Origin: Arenimonas oryziterrae DSM 21050 = YC6267
Lineage (GTDB): Bacteria > Pseudomonadota > Gammaproteobacteria > Xanthomonadales > Xanthomonadaceae
Length of the DNA: 64,000 bases
Assembly (NCBI RefSeq): GCF_000420545.1
Contig: NZ_ATVD01000002.1
Span: forward strand, 124,001 to 188,000
Reading direction: 5' to 3'
Numbering within the stretch: position 1 is the stretch's first letter; every line of letters begins with the position of its first letter. The translations under genes and the position numbers were made by a program. Of the stretch, positions 54,816 to 64,000 are shown piece by piece. The notes beneath the pieces are model-generated. The model did not search any database. It had not been told where the DNA came from and worked only from the letters and a program-made list of their open reading frames with translations.

Positions 54816-56257
54816 TGAATCCGTCCGCCCGCACTCTGCTCGACAAGCTCTGGGACGCGCATCAGGTCGTCGCCGAAACGGCCGCGGCGCCCGGTGTGCT
54901 CTACATCGATCTGCATCTGATCCACGAAGTCACGACGCCGCAGGCCTTCACCGAACTGCGTGCGCGCGGCCTGTCGGTGCGCCGTCCCGAACGCATTCTC
55001 GCCACGCTCGACCATTCCACGCCGACGACGCCGCGCGATGCGCAGGGTCAGCATGTCTACGCCAGCGAGGAAGCGGCCGCCCAGGTCGCGCAGTTGGAAC
55101 TGAACTGCCTGCAGTTCGGCATCGACCTGCAAGGCTGGAGCAGCGAATCGCGCGGCATCGTCCACGTGATCGGCCCGGAGCTGGGCGCCACCCAGCCGGG
55201 CATGACCATCGTCTGCGGCGACAGCCACACCTCGACCCACGGTGCCTTCGGCGCGCTCGCGTTCGGCATCGGCACGACCGAAGTCGGCCATGTGTTGGCA
55301 ACGCAATGCCTGTTGCAACGCAAGCCGAAGAACTTCGCGATCCATGTCGAAGGTCGTCTGGCGCCGGGCGTGACGGCAAAAGACCTGGCCCTGCATCTGA
55401 TTGGCCGCATCGGCGTCAACGGCGGCACGGGCCATGTCCTCGAATACCGCGGCAGCGCCATCGAGGCCCTGACCATGGAAGAGCGCATGACCCTGTGCAA
55501 CATGTCGATCGAGGCCGGTGCACGTGCCGGGCTGATTGCACCGGACGAAACCACGTTCGCGTATCTGCAAGGTCGCGAACGCGCTCCGAAAGGCGCCGCC
55601 TGGGATCAGGCGCTGGCTTATTGGCGGACGCTGCCCAGCGATGCCGGCGCGCGCTACGACCGCGAACTGCGCTTCGATGCCGCCGACGTGCGCCCGACGA
55701 TCAGCTACGGCACGCATCCGGGCATGGTCGTCGCCCTGCACGCCCCCGTGCCTGCCGCGAAAGACCTGCCCGAGCGTCGCGCGCTCGATTACATGCGCGT
55801 TGATGCCGGCAAGCCGATGACCGGCATGCCGGTCGACCTCGTGTTCCTCGGCAGCTGCACCAATTCGCGCATCAGCGATCTGCGTGCGGCGGCGAGCCTG
55901 CTGCAGGGCCGGCGGATCGCCGCGAACGTGCGCATGCTGGTCGTGCCCGGTTCGGTCACGGTGCAACGCGAGGCCGAGAAAGAAGGCCTGGACCAGGTGT
56001 TCCGCGACGCCGGCGCCGAATGGCGCGAGCCCGGCTGTTCGATGTGCATCGCGATGAACGGCGATCTCGCCCAGCCGGGACAACTGGTCGTCAGCACGAG
56101 CAATCGCAATTTCGAAGGCCGACAAGGTCCGGGCGCTCGCACCGTTCTTGCCAGCCCCCTGGTCGCCGCTGCTTCCGCCCTGGCGGGCTGCATCGCCGAT
56201 CCGCGCGACGTCGGAAAGTCCGGCGATACCTCATCGACCCGGGAGCAAGCGGCATGA
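54815..56257 (+). CDS. leuC: 3-isopropylmalate dehydratase large subunit
   Basis: A 480-residue aconitase-family subunit. The [4Fe-4S] cluster ligands are Cys348 (GSCTNSR), Cys408 and Cys411 (GCSMC). [18 protein letters not shown] is diagnostic. With LeuD it isomerises isopropylmalate. AGGAGG lies 7 bases before the ATG within the end of ilvE. A GTG one codon earlier is an alternative start. It overlaps leuD by 4 bases. Confidence 0.96.
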   Translation: MNPSARTLLDKLWDAHQVVAETAAAPGVLYIDLHLIHEVTTPQAFTELRARGLSVRRPERILATLDHSTPTTPRDAQGQHVYASEEAAAQVAQLELNCLQFGIDLQGWSSESRGIVHVIGPELGATQPGMTIVCGDSHTSTHGAFGALAFGIGTTEVGHVLATQCLLQRKPKNFAIHVEGRLAPGVTAKDLALHLIGRIGVNGGTGHVLEYRGSAIEALTMEERMTLCNMSIEAGARAGLIAPDETTFAYLQGRERAPKGAAWDQALAYWRTLPSDAGARYDRELRFDAADVRPTISYGTHPGMVVALHAPVPAAKDLPERRALDYMRVDAGKPMTGMPVDLVFLGSCTNSRISDLRAAASLLQGRRIAANVRMLVVPGSVTVQREAEKEGLDQVFRDAGAEWREPGCSMCIAMNGDLAQPGQLVVSTSNRNFEGRQGPGARTVLASPLVAAASALAGCIADPRDVGKSGDTSSTREQAA

Positions 56258-56838
56258 AACCCCTGACCCATCTGCGTTCGCGTACCGCGGTGCTCACGCA
56301 CGAAAACATCGACACCGACCGCATCATCCCGGCGCGGTTTCTCACCACGACCGAGCGCAACGGCCTGGGTCGTTACGCGTTCAACGACTGGCGCTACCGC
56401 GCCGACGGCAGCGCCGACCCCGAGTTCGCGCTGAATCGCCCGTCTTCGCAGGGCTGCGAGATCCTGGTCGCCGGCCGCAATTTCGGCTGCGGTTCCTCGC
56501 GCGAGCACGCGCCCTGGGCCTTGCTCGACTATGGCCTGCGCGCCGTGCTGTCTTCGGAGATCGCCGACATCTTTCGCGGCAACGCGCTCAAGAACGGCCT
56601 GCTCGCAGTCACGCTCAGCGAGGCCGAGCACCGCTATCTGCTCGCGCATCCGGGCATCGAACTGGCGATCGACGTCGCCGCCGGCACGATCGAACTGCCC
56701 GATGGCGGCCGCTTCCGTTTCGAACTCGACGCGTTCGCGCGCCACTGCCTGACCCAAGGAGTCGACCAACTCGGTTTCCTGCAACAGCACGGCGCGCAGA
56801 TCGATGCCTTCGAAGCCCGGCGCGAGGTGCACGCATGA
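56254..56838 (+). CDS. leuD: 3-isopropylmalate dehydratase small subunit
   Basis: A 194-residue swivel-domain subunit that completes the active site with Leu[14 protein letters not shown] and [17 protein letters not shown] are the family motifs. It overlaps both neighbours by 4 bases, which keeps the two subunits of the dehydratase in balance. Confidence 0.96.
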   Translation: MKPLTHLRSRTAVLTHENIDTDRIIPARFLTTTERNGLGRYAFNDWRYRADGSADPEFALNRPSSQGCEILVAGRNFGCGSSREHAPWALLDYGLRAVLSSEIADIFRGNALKNGLLAVTLSEAEHRYLLAHPGIELAIDVAAGTIELPDGGRFRFELDAFARHCLTQGVDQLGFLQQHGAQIDAFEARREVHA

Positions 56839-57908
56839 AGGCGAACCTTGTCCTGCTGCCCGGCGACGGCATCGGCCCGGAAACCACGGCTGCTGCGGTC
56901 GCGGTGCTGCGCGCCATCGCGACGCGTCATGCGCACGATTTCGTATTCACTGAACACGCGATCGGTGGCTGCGCGATCGATGCGACGGGCGCGGCCTTGC
57001 CGGCGGCCACGCGCGCCGCCTGCCTGCAAGCCGACGCCGTGCTGCTGGGGGCGGTCGGCGGACCGAAGTGGTCCGATCCGGCGACGCCGGCGCGTCCGGA
57101 ACAAGGGCTGCTGCAATTGAGGGCTGCACTCGGCGTGTTCGCGAACCTTCGCCCGGTGCGCGTGCATCCGCGCGCGGCCGCGCTGTCGCCGATCAAGCCC
57201 GAACGGCTCGCCGGCGTCGACCTGCTGTTCGTGCGTGAACTCACTGGCGGCAGCTATTTTGGTGCGCGCACCCGCGACGCCGCCAGCGCCAGCGACGAAT
57301 GCCGCTACACCGTGGTCGAAATTGAGCGCGTGCTGCGCCGCGCCTTCGACCTCGCACGCGGCCGGCGCGGCCGTGTCACCTCGATCGACAAGGCCAATGT
57401 GCTGGAAACCTCGCGTCTGTGGCGAGAGACCGCAGTGCGGGTCGCCGCTGACTATCCCGATGTCGTGCTGGAACACCAGCTCGTCGATTCGATGGCGATG
57501 TTGCTGCTCACGCGACCGGCGGACTACGACGTGCTGGTCACCGAAAACCTGTTCGGCGACATCCTCACCGACGAGGCCGCCGTGCTCGCCGGCTCGCTCG
57601 GCCTGCTGCCTTCGGCCTCGCTCGGCGACGGCCGTCGCGGCCTGTACGAGCCCATCCACGGCTCGGCACCGGACATCGCCGGCCGCGGCGTCGCCAATCC
57701 GATCGGCAGCATCCTCAGCGCGGCCCTGTTGCTGCGGCATTCGTTGGGTCTGGAATCAGAAGCGCGCGAAATCGAAGTGGCGGTCGACGCCGTGCTCGAT
57801 GCCAACGAGCTACCCCGCGACCTCGGTGGCCAAGCCGGCACACAGGACATCACCGCCGCCGTGCTGGCCGCCCTCGCCCACTCCCACGCCGCACAAGCGG
57901 CGGCCTGA
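56835..57908 (+). CDS. leuB: 3-isopropylmalate dehydrogenase
   Basis: A 357-residue NAD-dependent decarboxylating dehydrogenase. [10 protein letters not shown] opens the fold, [12 protein letters not shown] and [14 protein letters not shown] carry substrate contacts, and [11 protein letters not shown] plus HGSAPDIAG bind metal and NAD. It finishes the leucine branch before the aminotransferase. It overlaps leuD by 4 bases and ilvD follows 12 bases later. Confidence 0.96.
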   Translation: MKANLVLLPGDGIGPETTAAAVAVLRAIATRHAHDFVFTEHAIGGCAIDATGAALPAATRAACLQADAVLLGAVGGPKWSDPATPARPEQGLLQLRAALGVFANLRPVRVHPRAAALSPIKPERLAGVDLLFVRELTGGSYFGARTRDAASASDECRYTVVEIERVLRRAFDLARGRRGRVTSIDKANVLETSRLWRETAVRVAADYPDVVLEHQLVDSMAMLLLTRPADYDVLVTENLFGDILTDEAAVLAGSLGLLPSASLGDGRRGLYEPIHGSAPDIAGRGVANPIGSILSAALLLRHSLGLESEAREIEVAVDAVLDANELPRDLGGQAGTQDITAAVLAALAHSHAAQAAA

Positions 57909-57920
57909 CCCGGACTCGAC

Positions 57921-59573
57921 ATGCGCAGCAATGCCATCAAACACGGACCCGATCGCGCCCCCGCCCGCGCGATGCTGCGCGCCACCGGACTCGACGATGC
58001 CGATATCGCCAAGCCCCTGGTCGCGATCGTGCACACCTGGTCGAACGTCTCGCCCTGCAATCTCAACCTGCGCGATCTGGCGCAGGCCGCCTGCGACGGC
58101 GTGCGTGCGGCCGGCGGTACGCCGATCGAATTCAACACGATCGCCGTGACCGATGGCATCGCCATGGGCACCTCGGGCATGCGTGCCTCGCTGGTGTCGC
58201 GCGAACTCATCGCCGATTCGATCGAACTCGCCGTCGACGGTCATTGCCTGGATGCCGTGGTGGTGTTGTGCGGCTGTGACAAGACCATTCCGGCCGCGGC
58301 GATGGCGCTCGCGCGCATGAACATCCCCGGCGTGGCGCTGTATGGCGGCAGCATCGCGCATGGCCAACTCGCCGGCCAACCGATCACGATCCAGGAAGTG
58401 TTCGAGGCCGTCGGTGCACACGGCGCCGGCAAGATGAGCTGCGCGCAGTTGGCCGAGGTGGAAAAGAAAGCCTGCCCTGGCGCGGGCGCCTGCGGCGGCC
58501 AGTTCACCGCGAATACGATGGCGATGGTGCTGACCGCGCTGGGCCTGTCGCCGCTCGGACTCAACGATATCCCTGCGACCGATCCGGCGAAGCGCGATGC
58601 CGCGTTTCGCTGCGGCGAGCTGGCGATGCAATGCCTCGCGGACGGTTTGCTGCCGCGTGCCACGCTGACACCCGAGGCCTTCCGCAATGCCGCCCGACTG
58701 GTCGCCGCGACGGCAGGTTCGACCAATGCCGTCCTGCATTTGCTGGCAATCGCGCACGAAGCCGGCGTCGCGCTGACGCTGGAGGATTTCGAGCAGGCCT
58801 CGCGCAACACGCCGGTGATCGCCGATCTCAAACCCGGCGGCCGCTACACCGCGGTCGAGCTCACGCTCGCCGGCGGCACGGCCTTGGTCGCCCGCGAATT
58901 GCGCGCCGCCGGCATGCTCGACGATGCGCCGACGGTGACCGGCCACTCGCTGTTCGCCGAACTCGATGCCGCGGCACCCGCATTCGAAGGCCAGCAGGTC
59001 GTGCGCACGATCGCCGATCCGCTCAAGCCGCGTGGCGGCTATTCGATCCTGTACGGCAATCTCGCGCCGGAAGGCTGCGTGCTCAAGCTCGCCGGCCAGG
59101 GCAAGGTGCATTTTGACGGTGTCGCGCGCGTGTTCGAAAGCGAGGAGGAAGCCTTCGCCGCCGTGCAGTCCGACCGCATCCGCGCCGGCGATGTGCTGGT
59201 GATCCGCAACGAAGGACCGGCCGGTGGTCCGGGCATGCGCGAAATGCTCGCCGTGACTGCCGCCCTCGTCGGGCGCGGACTCGGCAACGAGGTGGCCCTG
59301 ATCACTGACGGCCGCTTCAGCGGTGCCACGCACGGCTTCATGGTCGGACATGTCGCACCGGAGGCCGCGCGCGGTGGTCCGATCGCCCTGCTGCGCGAAG
59401 GTGACCGCGTGGTCATCGACGCCGACACGCGCCGTCTCGACACCGATGCCGATCTCGAGACGCGACGCGCGCAATGGCAGGCGATCGCACCGACGGTCAT
59501 CCGCGGCGCCCTGGCCAAGTACGCCCGCCTGGTCGGCTCCGCCGCGAAAGGCGCCGTGACTGACGGCGTCTAG
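57921..59573 (+). CDS. ilvD: Dihydroxy-acid dehydratase
   Basis: A 550-residue iron-sulfur dehydratase for valine and isoleucine. Cys46 (SPCN), Cys119 (CGCDKT) and Cys191 (GAGACGGQF) match the three [2Fe-2S] ligands. [16 protein letters not shown] and [11 protein letters not shown] are family motifs. It is shorter than E. coli IlvD (616) and nearer the compact type. A 54-base gap to ilvC contains a fresh ribosome site but no clear promoter. Confidence 0.94.
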   Translation: MRSNAIKHGPDRAPARAMLRATGLDDADIAKPLVAIVHTWSNVSPCNLNLRDLAQAACDGVRAAGGTPIEFNTIAVTDGIAMGTSGMRASLVSRELIADSIELAVDGHCLDAVVVLCGCDKTIPAAAMALARMNIPGVALYGGSIAHGQLAGQPITIQEVFEAVGAHGAGKMSCAQLAEVEKKACPGAGACGGQFTANTMAMVLTALGLSPLGLNDIPATDPAKRDAAFRCGELAMQCLADGLLPRATLTPEAFRNAARLVAATAGSTNAVLHLLAIAHEAGVALTLEDFEQASRNTPVIADLKPGGRYTAVELTLAGGTALVARELRAAGMLDDAPTVTGHSLFAELDAAAPAFEGQQVVRTIADPLKPRGGYSILYGNLAPEGCVLKLAGQGKVHFDGVARVFESEEEAFAAVQSDRIRAGDVLVIRNEGPAGGPGMREMLAVTAALVGRGLGNEVALITDGRFSGATHGFMVGHVAPEAARGGPIALLREGDRVVIDADTRRLDTDADLETRRAQWQAIAPTVIRGALAKYARLVGSAAKGAVTDGV

Positions 59574-59627
59574 GCAACCCATTCCAACCCCCCTTCCTCA
59601 ACCCACCCTGCTTACCGGAGAAACACC

Positions 59628-60614
59628 ATGACCACCCCCGCCACTACCGACGCCCTGAAGTCATCGCGTCTTGCCATCCTCGGTTACGGCAGCCAGGGTC
59701 GTGCCCATGCTTTGAACCTGCATGAATCCGGACTCGACGTGATCGTCGGCGTGCGCAAGGGCGGCCCCAGCTGGGAGAAAGCGCAGGCCGACGGTCTGCG
59801 CGTGGCCGAACCGGCCGAGGCGGTGAAACAGGCCGATCTCGTCGCCGTGCTCACCCCCGACATGGTGCAGCCGGCGCTGTATCACGAAGCGATTGCGCCC
59901 TACCTCAAGCCGAACGCGGCGCTGTTGTTCGCGCACGGCTTCAATGTGCATTTCGATCAGATCCAGCCGCGCGCGGACATCGACGTGATCCTCGTCGCGC
60001 CCAAGGGACCGGGTGCCCTGGTGCGTCGCGAATACGAAAAGGGCCACGGCGTACCCTGCTTGTACGCGATCCACCAGGACGCCAGCGGCGAGGCGCGTGC
60101 CAAGGTGCTCGCCTATGCCGCGGGCATCGGCGGCGCGCGCGCGATGCTCATCGAAACCGAATTCGCCGAGGAAACCGAAACCGATCTGTTCGGCGAGCAG
60201 GCCGTGCTCTGCGGCGGCGCCACCGAACTCGTGCTGCAGGGTTTCGAAACGCTGGTCGAAGCCGGCTACAAACCCGAGGTCGCGTACTACGAGTGCCTGC
60301 ACGAGCTCAAGCTCATCGTCGACCTGCTGCATGAGGGCGGCCTGGCGAAGATGCACCAGTTCGTTTCCGAGACCGCGCAATACGGCGACCTCACCCGCGG
60401 CCCGCGCGTGGTCAACGACGAAACCCGCAGTCGCATGCGCGAAGTACTCGCCGAGATCCGCGACGGCCGTTTCGCCAAGGAGTGGGTCGACGAATACAAG
60501 GCCGGCAATGGCAACTACCGCGCCATGAAAGAGCGCGATCTGGCGCATCCCATCGAACAGGTCGGCGCGACGCTGCGTGCGCGCATGCCCTGGTTGGCAC
60601 CCGCAGGAGGCTGA
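59628..60614 (+). CDS. ilvC: Ketol-acid reductoisomerase (class I)
   Basis: A 328-residue class I enzyme (E. coli has the longer class II). The NADPH motif is [14 protein letters not shown], with VRKG after strand two. [15 protein letters not shown] and the metal ligands in [16 protein letters not shown] complete the site. GGAG lies before the ATG. It ends one base before ilvG. Confidence 0.96.
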   Translation: MTTPATTDALKSSRLAILGYGSQGRAHALNLHESGLDVIVGVRKGGPSWEKAQADGLRVAEPAEAVKQADLVAVLTPDMVQPALYHEAIAPYLKPNAALLFAHGFNVHFDQIQPRADIDVILVAPKGPGALVRREYEKGHGVPCLYAIHQDASGEARAKVLAYAAGIGGARAMLIETEFAEETETDLFGEQAVLCGGATELVLQGFETLVEAGYKPEVAYYECLHELKLIVDLLHEGGLAKMHQFVSETAQYGDLTRGPRVVNDETRSRMREVLAEIRDGRFAKEWVDEYKAGNGNYRAMKERDLAHPIEQVGATLRARMPWLAPAGG

Positions 60615-60615
60615 C

Positions 60616-62295
60616 ATGGACGGTTCCAAGGAACAACGCACGATCACCCGCACCGGCGCGCAATGGCTGCTGCAGGCGCTGGAGGCGGAAGGTTGCGAGG
60701 TCATGTTCGGCTATCCGGGCGGCGCGATCATGCCCGTGTACGACGCCCTCGTGGACAGTCCGATCCGGCACATCCTCGTGCGTCACGAACAGGGCGCGGC
60801 ACTGGCCGCCGATGGCTACGCCCGCGCCTCGGGCAAGGTCGGCGTGTGTCTGGCGACGTCCGGACCGGGCGCGACCAATCTGCTCACCGGCATCGCGAAC
60901 GCGTATCTGGATTCGGTGCCGATGGTCGCGATCACCGGCCAGGTGCAGACGATGATGATGGGTACGGATGCCTTCCAGGAAGTCGACGTGTTCGGCATGA
61001 GCCTGCCGGTGGTCAAGCACAGCTACGTCGTGCGCCGTGCCGAAGATGTGTATGCGACCGTGCGCGAGGCTTTCGCGATCGCGCGCTCGGGTCGGCCGGG
61101 ACCGGTGCTGATCGACTTGCCGAAGGATGTCGCCGTCGCTTCGGCGCTGGCACGCGCGCCGCGCTACCAGACCCGCCGCGGCAACGACGACGAACCGGAG
61201 GCCTTGATGCAGGCGCGCGCCCTGGTCGCGCAGGCCGAACGGCCGCTGCTGTATGTCGGCGGCGGCGTGAGCATGGCCAACGCCGAATGGGCCCTGCGCT
61301 CGTTGATGCGTTCGACCGGCTTGCCGGCGGTCTACACGCTCAAGGGCCTCGGCGCGGTGGATCCCGATGCGCCGTTCAATCTGGGCATGCTCGGCATGCA
61401 CGGCAATCCGGCCGCGAATCACGCCGTGCAGGAATGCGATCTGCTGATCGTCGCCGGTGCCCGCTTCGACGACCGCGCGACGGGCAAGCTGGCGACGTTC
61501 GCGCCCAACGCGCGCGTGCTGCACCTGGACATCGATCCGGCCGAAATCGGCAAACTGCGCACGGCCGATGTCGGTCTCGGCGGCAAGCTCGGTGAAATCC
61601 TGCCGGCGCTGGCGCAGCCTTTGCACATCGGAGCCTGGCAGCAGCATTGCCGGCAAATGAAAACCCGCCACGCGGAACGCTACGACGCACCCGGCGACGG
61701 CGTGTTCGCACCGGCCCTGCTCAAGCAGTTGTCCGAAGCCGGCGGCAATCGTCTGATCGTCGCCAGCGATGTCGGTCAGCACCAGATGTGGGTCGCGCAA
61801 CACTGGCGGGTCAACCGCACTGCCGCGCATCTGTCGAGCGGCGGCCTGGGCACGATGGGCTTTGGTCTGCCGGCCGCGATCGGTGCGCAACTGGCGAAAC
61901 CCGAGGCCTGCGTGGTCTGCGTCAGCGGCGACGGCTCGATCATGATGAACATCCAGGAGCTCGCCACGCTCAAGCGTTACGGCATCCCGGTCAAGATCGT
62001 GCTGCTCGACAATGCCTGCCTGGGCATGGTGCGGCAGTGGCAGGAATTGTTCTTCGGCGAGCGCTACAGCGAAGTCGATCTGTCCGACAATCCAGACTTC
62101 GCGCAACTCGCACGGGCATTCGGTATCGCCGCCTTCACCGTCGAGCGCCGCGATCAGGTGGCGGATGCGATCGAACGCCTGCTCAGCGAAGACGGCCCCG
62201 TGCTGTGCCACGTCAAGATCGATCCGCGCGCGAACGTCTGGCCGCTGGTGCCGCCGGGCAAATCGAACGCAGAAATGATGGGCTGCGCCGCATGA
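60616..62295 (+). CDS. ilvG: Acetolactate synthase large subunit
   Basis: A 559-residue thiamine-diphosphate enzyme. It opens with [14 protein letters not shown] and the catalytic glutamate in [19 protein letters not shown]-region motifs follow, and the ThDP motif is [16 protein letters not shown] to LLDN. It makes acetolactate or acetohydroxybutyrate. AGGAGG lies before the ATG at 60616. It overlaps the small-subunit gene by 4 bases. The IlvG/IlvM pairing suggests isozyme II, though the regulatory properties cannot be read from sequence. Confidence 0.95.
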   Translation: MDGSKEQRTITRTGAQWLLQALEAEGCEVMFGYPGGAIMPVYDALVDSPIRHILVRHEQGAALAADGYARASGKVGVCLATSGPGATNLLTGIANAYLDSVPMVAITGQVQTMMMGTDAFQEVDVFGMSLPVVKHSYVVRRAEDVYATVREAFAIARSGRPGPVLIDLPKDVAVASALARAPRYQTRRGNDDEPEALMQARALVAQAERPLLYVGGGVSMANAEWALRSLMRSTGLPAVYTLKGLGAVDPDAPFNLGMLGMHGNPAANHAVQECDLLIVAGARFDDRATGKLATFAPNARVLHLDIDPAEIGKLRTADVGLGGKLGEILPALAQPLHIGAWQQHCRQMKTRHAERYDAPGDGVFAPALLKQLSEAGGNRLIVASDVGQHQMWVAQHWRVNRTAAHLSSGGLGTMGFGLPAAIGAQLAKPEACVVCVSGDGSIMMNIQELATLKRYGIPVKIVLLDNACLGMVRQWQELFFGERYSEVDLSDNPDFAQLARAFGIAAFTVERRDQVADAIERLLSEDGPVLCHVKIDPRANVWPLVPPGKSNAEMMGCAA

Positions 62296-62570
62296 GCCGC
62301 GCCTTCGCCATCGAACTCGAGCAGGCCGAGGGCGCCCTGCTGCGTCTGCTCGGCACCATCGAACGGCGCGGCTTTGCGCTCGCCGGCCTGCAGGCCGATC
62401 CGACCGGAAGTGGCGGACTGTCGGTGCGCCTGAGCGTCGACGGCGAGCGCGATCCGAACGTGCTCTGCCGCCAGCTGGAGCGCCTGGTCGACGTCCGCGA
62501 AGTGCGTCTTCTGCCCGAACCCCCCGAAGAAACTCCCGACACCTTCCAGGCCACCTGGCTGCAAGGCTGA
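62292..62570 (+). CDS. ilvM: Acetolactate synthase small (regulatory) subunit, IlvM type
   Basis: A 92-residue single ACT-domain protein: [20 protein letters not shown], then [10 protein letters not shown] and [10 protein letters not shown]. This short form is IlvM-like rather than the 160-residue IlvH. It overlaps the large-subunit gene by 4 bases. ACT domains here usually bind valine or stabilise the large subunit. Confidence 0.9.
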   Translation: MSRAFAIELEQAEGALLRLLGTIERRGFALAGLQADPTGSGGLSVRLSVDGERDPNVLCRQLERLVDVREVRLLPEPPEETPDTFQATWLQG

Positions 62571-62612
62571 TCCTTCATCCCCATGAAACCTCATCCACTT
62601 ACGGAGATCGCC

Positions 62613-62732
62613 ATGAACCGTCGAATTACCAGCAAGTCGTCGCCCCACCCTTCCCGCGCACCCTGCGCCACGACTTGCGATCACCCTCATGACCTCTTCC
62701 TTCGAGTACGCCGCCCTTCCCGTTTCGACTGA
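62613..62732 (+). CDS. Possible 39-residue upstream ORF overlapping the ilvA-like start
   Basis: An ATG at 62613 with GGAG 8 bases upstream opens a frame of 39 codons (starts MNRRITSK, Pro/Arg-rich) ending at 62732. It overlaps the first 44 bases of the ilvA-like gene in another frame. The ilvA-like ATG at 62689 itself has no good ribosome site. The small ORF may feed ribosomes to ilvA or be chance. It has no recognisable product. Confidence 0.3.
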   Translation: MNRRITSKSSPHPSRAPCATTCDHPHDLFLRVRRPSRFD

Positions 62733-63723
62733 CACCGCGTTTCCGCCTGCCGTTCGCACTACGCGCCGCGTCGCCGCCGCGGCACCCCCACCGTTGCATG
62801 TCGTGACCCCGCTGTTGCCCGCCGATATTCTCGGCCGCCGGGTGTTGCTCAAGCTCGACAATCTGCAGCCCTCCCGCTCCTTCAAACTGCGTGGCATCGG
62901 TCACCTGTGCCAGCACCACGCTGCGCGCGGCGTCACGCGTTTCGTCTGTTCGTCCGCAGGAAACGCCGGTTATGCCGTCGCCTGGGCAGGACGCGCCCTG
63001 GGCATCGCGGTCACTGTCGTCGTCCCCGCCTGCACACCGGAATTCGTGCGTCGTCGCATCGCCGCGCTCGGTGCCGAGGTGCGTTCGGTCGGAACGGTCT
63101 GGGACGAAGCGAACACCGCCGCGCTGGAGCTGGCCGCGCAACCGGGCTGCGCCTTCATTCCGCCGTTCGATCATCCGCTGCTCTGGCAGGGCCACGCGTC
63201 CCTGGTCGACGAGCTCGTGCAGCAATGCGAGGCGCCGCCCGATGCGATCCTGCTCGCGGTGGGTGGCGGCGGGCTGTTGCTCGGCGTGCTCGAAGGCCTG
63301 CGCCGCGTCGGCTGGCAGCACACACGCGTGTTCGCCGTCGAACCCGAACGCGCCGCCGCTCTTGGTCCCAGTTTGTTGTCGGGCAACATCGTCGAGTTGT
63401 CGCAGCCGCGTTCGGTCGCGACCAGTCTGTGCGTGCGACGTCTCGCACCGTCGCTGATCTCCGCCTGTCGCGATCGCCCGGTCACCGCGTTGACGGTCAG
63501 CGATGCGGAAGCTACGCAGGCTTGTGTGCATCTCGCTGAAGACCAGGGTCTGATGGTAGAGCCGGCCTGCGGTGCAGCGCTCGCGCCCCTTTACGCATCG
63601 CATCCGGCGCTGGCCGACGCCCAACGCGTCGTCGCCATTGTCTGTGGCGGCATGGTGGTGACGCTGGATCAGTTGGCGCAGTGGCGCCATGCCGCGGAGG
63701 ACGCGCCGACGGCCCTCGGATGA
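62689..63723 (+). CDS. ilvA: Threonine/serine dehydratase-like PLP enzyme (no ACT domain)
   Basis: A 344-residue fold-type II PLP enzyme. The cofactor lysine is Lys66 in QPSRSFKLRGIGHLC. SSAGNAGYAVAWAG binds substrate and VGGGGLLLGV binds phosphate. It lacks the C-terminal regulatory domains of biosynthetic IlvA and looks nearest to the eukaryotic-type serine/threonine dehydratases. Its place after ilvGM suggests it supplies 2-oxobutyrate for isoleucine, but serine use is possible. The first 35 residues are Ala/Thr/Pro-rich and may be disordered. It ends 13 bases from the converging last gene. Confidence 0.8.
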   Translation: MTSSFEYAALPVSTDTAFPPAVRTTRRVAAAAPPPLHVVTPLLPADILGRRVLLKLDNLQPSRSFKLRGIGHLCQHHAARGVTRFVCSSAGNAGYAVAWAGRALGIAVTVVVPACTPEFVRRRIAALGAEVRSVGTVWDEANTAALELAAQPGCAFIPPFDHPLLWQGHASLVDELVQQCEAPPDAILLAVGGGGLLLGVLEGLRRVGWQHTRVFAVEPERAAALGPSLLSGNIVELSQPRSVATSLCVRRLAPSLISACRDRPVTALTVSDAEATQACVHLAEDQGLMVEPACGAALAPLYASHPALADAQRVVAIVCGGMVVTLDQLAQWRHAAEDAPTALG

Positions 63724-63736
63724 GGACTGGGCAAAA

Positions 63737-64000
63737 CTAGCGCGTGTCGACGACTTGTGCGTCCAGCCAGGTCACGACCTGCGCACGCGCCGCGAGATTG
63801 TGCACGGGCAGAACGACGACATCGCCGGCACGCGCCCAGGCCAGCATCGCCTGTGCCGCTTCGACTTCCGGAAGAATCGTGCGCAAGTTCGTTTCCGGCA
63901 GGCCGTGCCGGAGCAGTTCGTCGCGCAGGATGCCGGGCACCTCGCCGATGGCGCGACCGCGCATATAGCCGTCGAGATCCTTGAGCACGACGAAGTCGGG
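63737..64000 (-). CDS. Cyanophycin-synthetase-like Mur ligase, C-terminal end
   Basis: Only the last 87 residues lie in the window; the frame is open to the right edge. They read DLDGYMRGRAIGEVPGI, then a helix with an LPEVEAAQAML segment and RAGDVVVLPVHN, the C-terminal pattern of Mur-ligase-type cyanophycin synthetases. The ATP and amino-acid binding domains are outside. Such homologues occur in genomes that do not make cyanophycin, so function is uncertain. Confidence 0.6.
   Translation of the reverse strand, partial: PDFVVLKDLDGYMRGRAIGEVPGILRDELLRHGLPETNLRTILPEVEAAQAMLAWARAGDVVVLPVHNLAARAQVVTWLDAQVVDTR

Overview
The window is G+C-rich, densely packed bacterial chromosome with no plasmid, phage or insertion-sequence genes. 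Gene content suggests a gammaproteobacterium of the Xanthomonadales (Lysobacterales): an EF-P/EpmB pair, GluQ, a FimX-type c-di-GMP receptor, a cyanide-insensitive-type bd oxidase, a DksA-family protein with a long Lys/Ala/Pro tail, and overlapping thr and leu-ilv operons. Placement below order is a guess.

Layout. 1-487: end of a YqjE/YqjD-type membrane stress pair. 724-12936: a polyamine uptake and catabolism locus. A minus-strand block reads puuD-puuA-spuC-potF-potG-potH-potI-sad, the order of the Pseudomonas spu operon plus a semialdehyde dehydrogenase. Divergent from it are a second glutamate-polyamine ligase and the oxidase puuB. Together they import putrescine and take it to GABA and succinate. 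12950-17064: a drug/metabolite exporter and small membrane or exported proteins, several unrecognised, with a lower-G+C patch. 17236-20731: DksA-like protein, then yidD, a dihydroorotase and an M23 lipoprotein. 20909-25086: a DUF3999/DUF2339 membrane pair. 25232-31469: folE2, a squalene-synthase-like protein, a MupP-like phosphatase, ubiG, mtaD and efp on the minus strand, with epmB divergent. 31545-40890: fimX-like gene, htpX, gluQ, phaR-phaB, an M48 peptidase, a SUMF1-domain lipoprotein and RNase D. 40887-45819: thr operon with leader peptide. 45872-48955: tRNA-Ala(CGC) and a GAF-GAF-GGDEF-EAL protein. 49024-51924: a GbsR-type regulator with cydAB. 52001-63723: a single leu-ilv operon (leader, leuA, ilvE, leuC, leuD, leuB, ilvD, ilvC, ilvG, ilvM, ilvA-like). 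63737-64000: C-terminal end of a cyanophycin-synthetase-like protein.

The most interesting signals are regulatory. The thr and leu-ilv operons each start with a peptide rich in the operon's end-product amino acids. In both, a perfect TTGACA lies exactly 36 nt upstream of the leader AUG and there is no Shine-Dalgarno sequence, so both leader peptides may be translated from leaderless or nearly leaderless transcripts. The leu-ilv leader has a full antiterminator/terminator switch. The thr leader ends in a hairpin that hides the thrA ribosome binding site and has no U-run, which suggests attenuation of translation. Other notable points are a palindrome across the predicted gbsR-cydAB start site, a DksA homologue with three of four zinc cysteines lost, a FimX-like protein with both c-di-GMP enzyme motifs degenerate, and a large nested inverted repeat at 11511-11612.

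Gene-free stretches: 488-723 holds one weak hairpin. 9866-10091 holds candidate promoters and palindromes. 11469-11658 holds the nested repeat. 51925-52000, after cydB, shows nothing convincing. No CRISPR array, origin, rRNA or integrase was seen.
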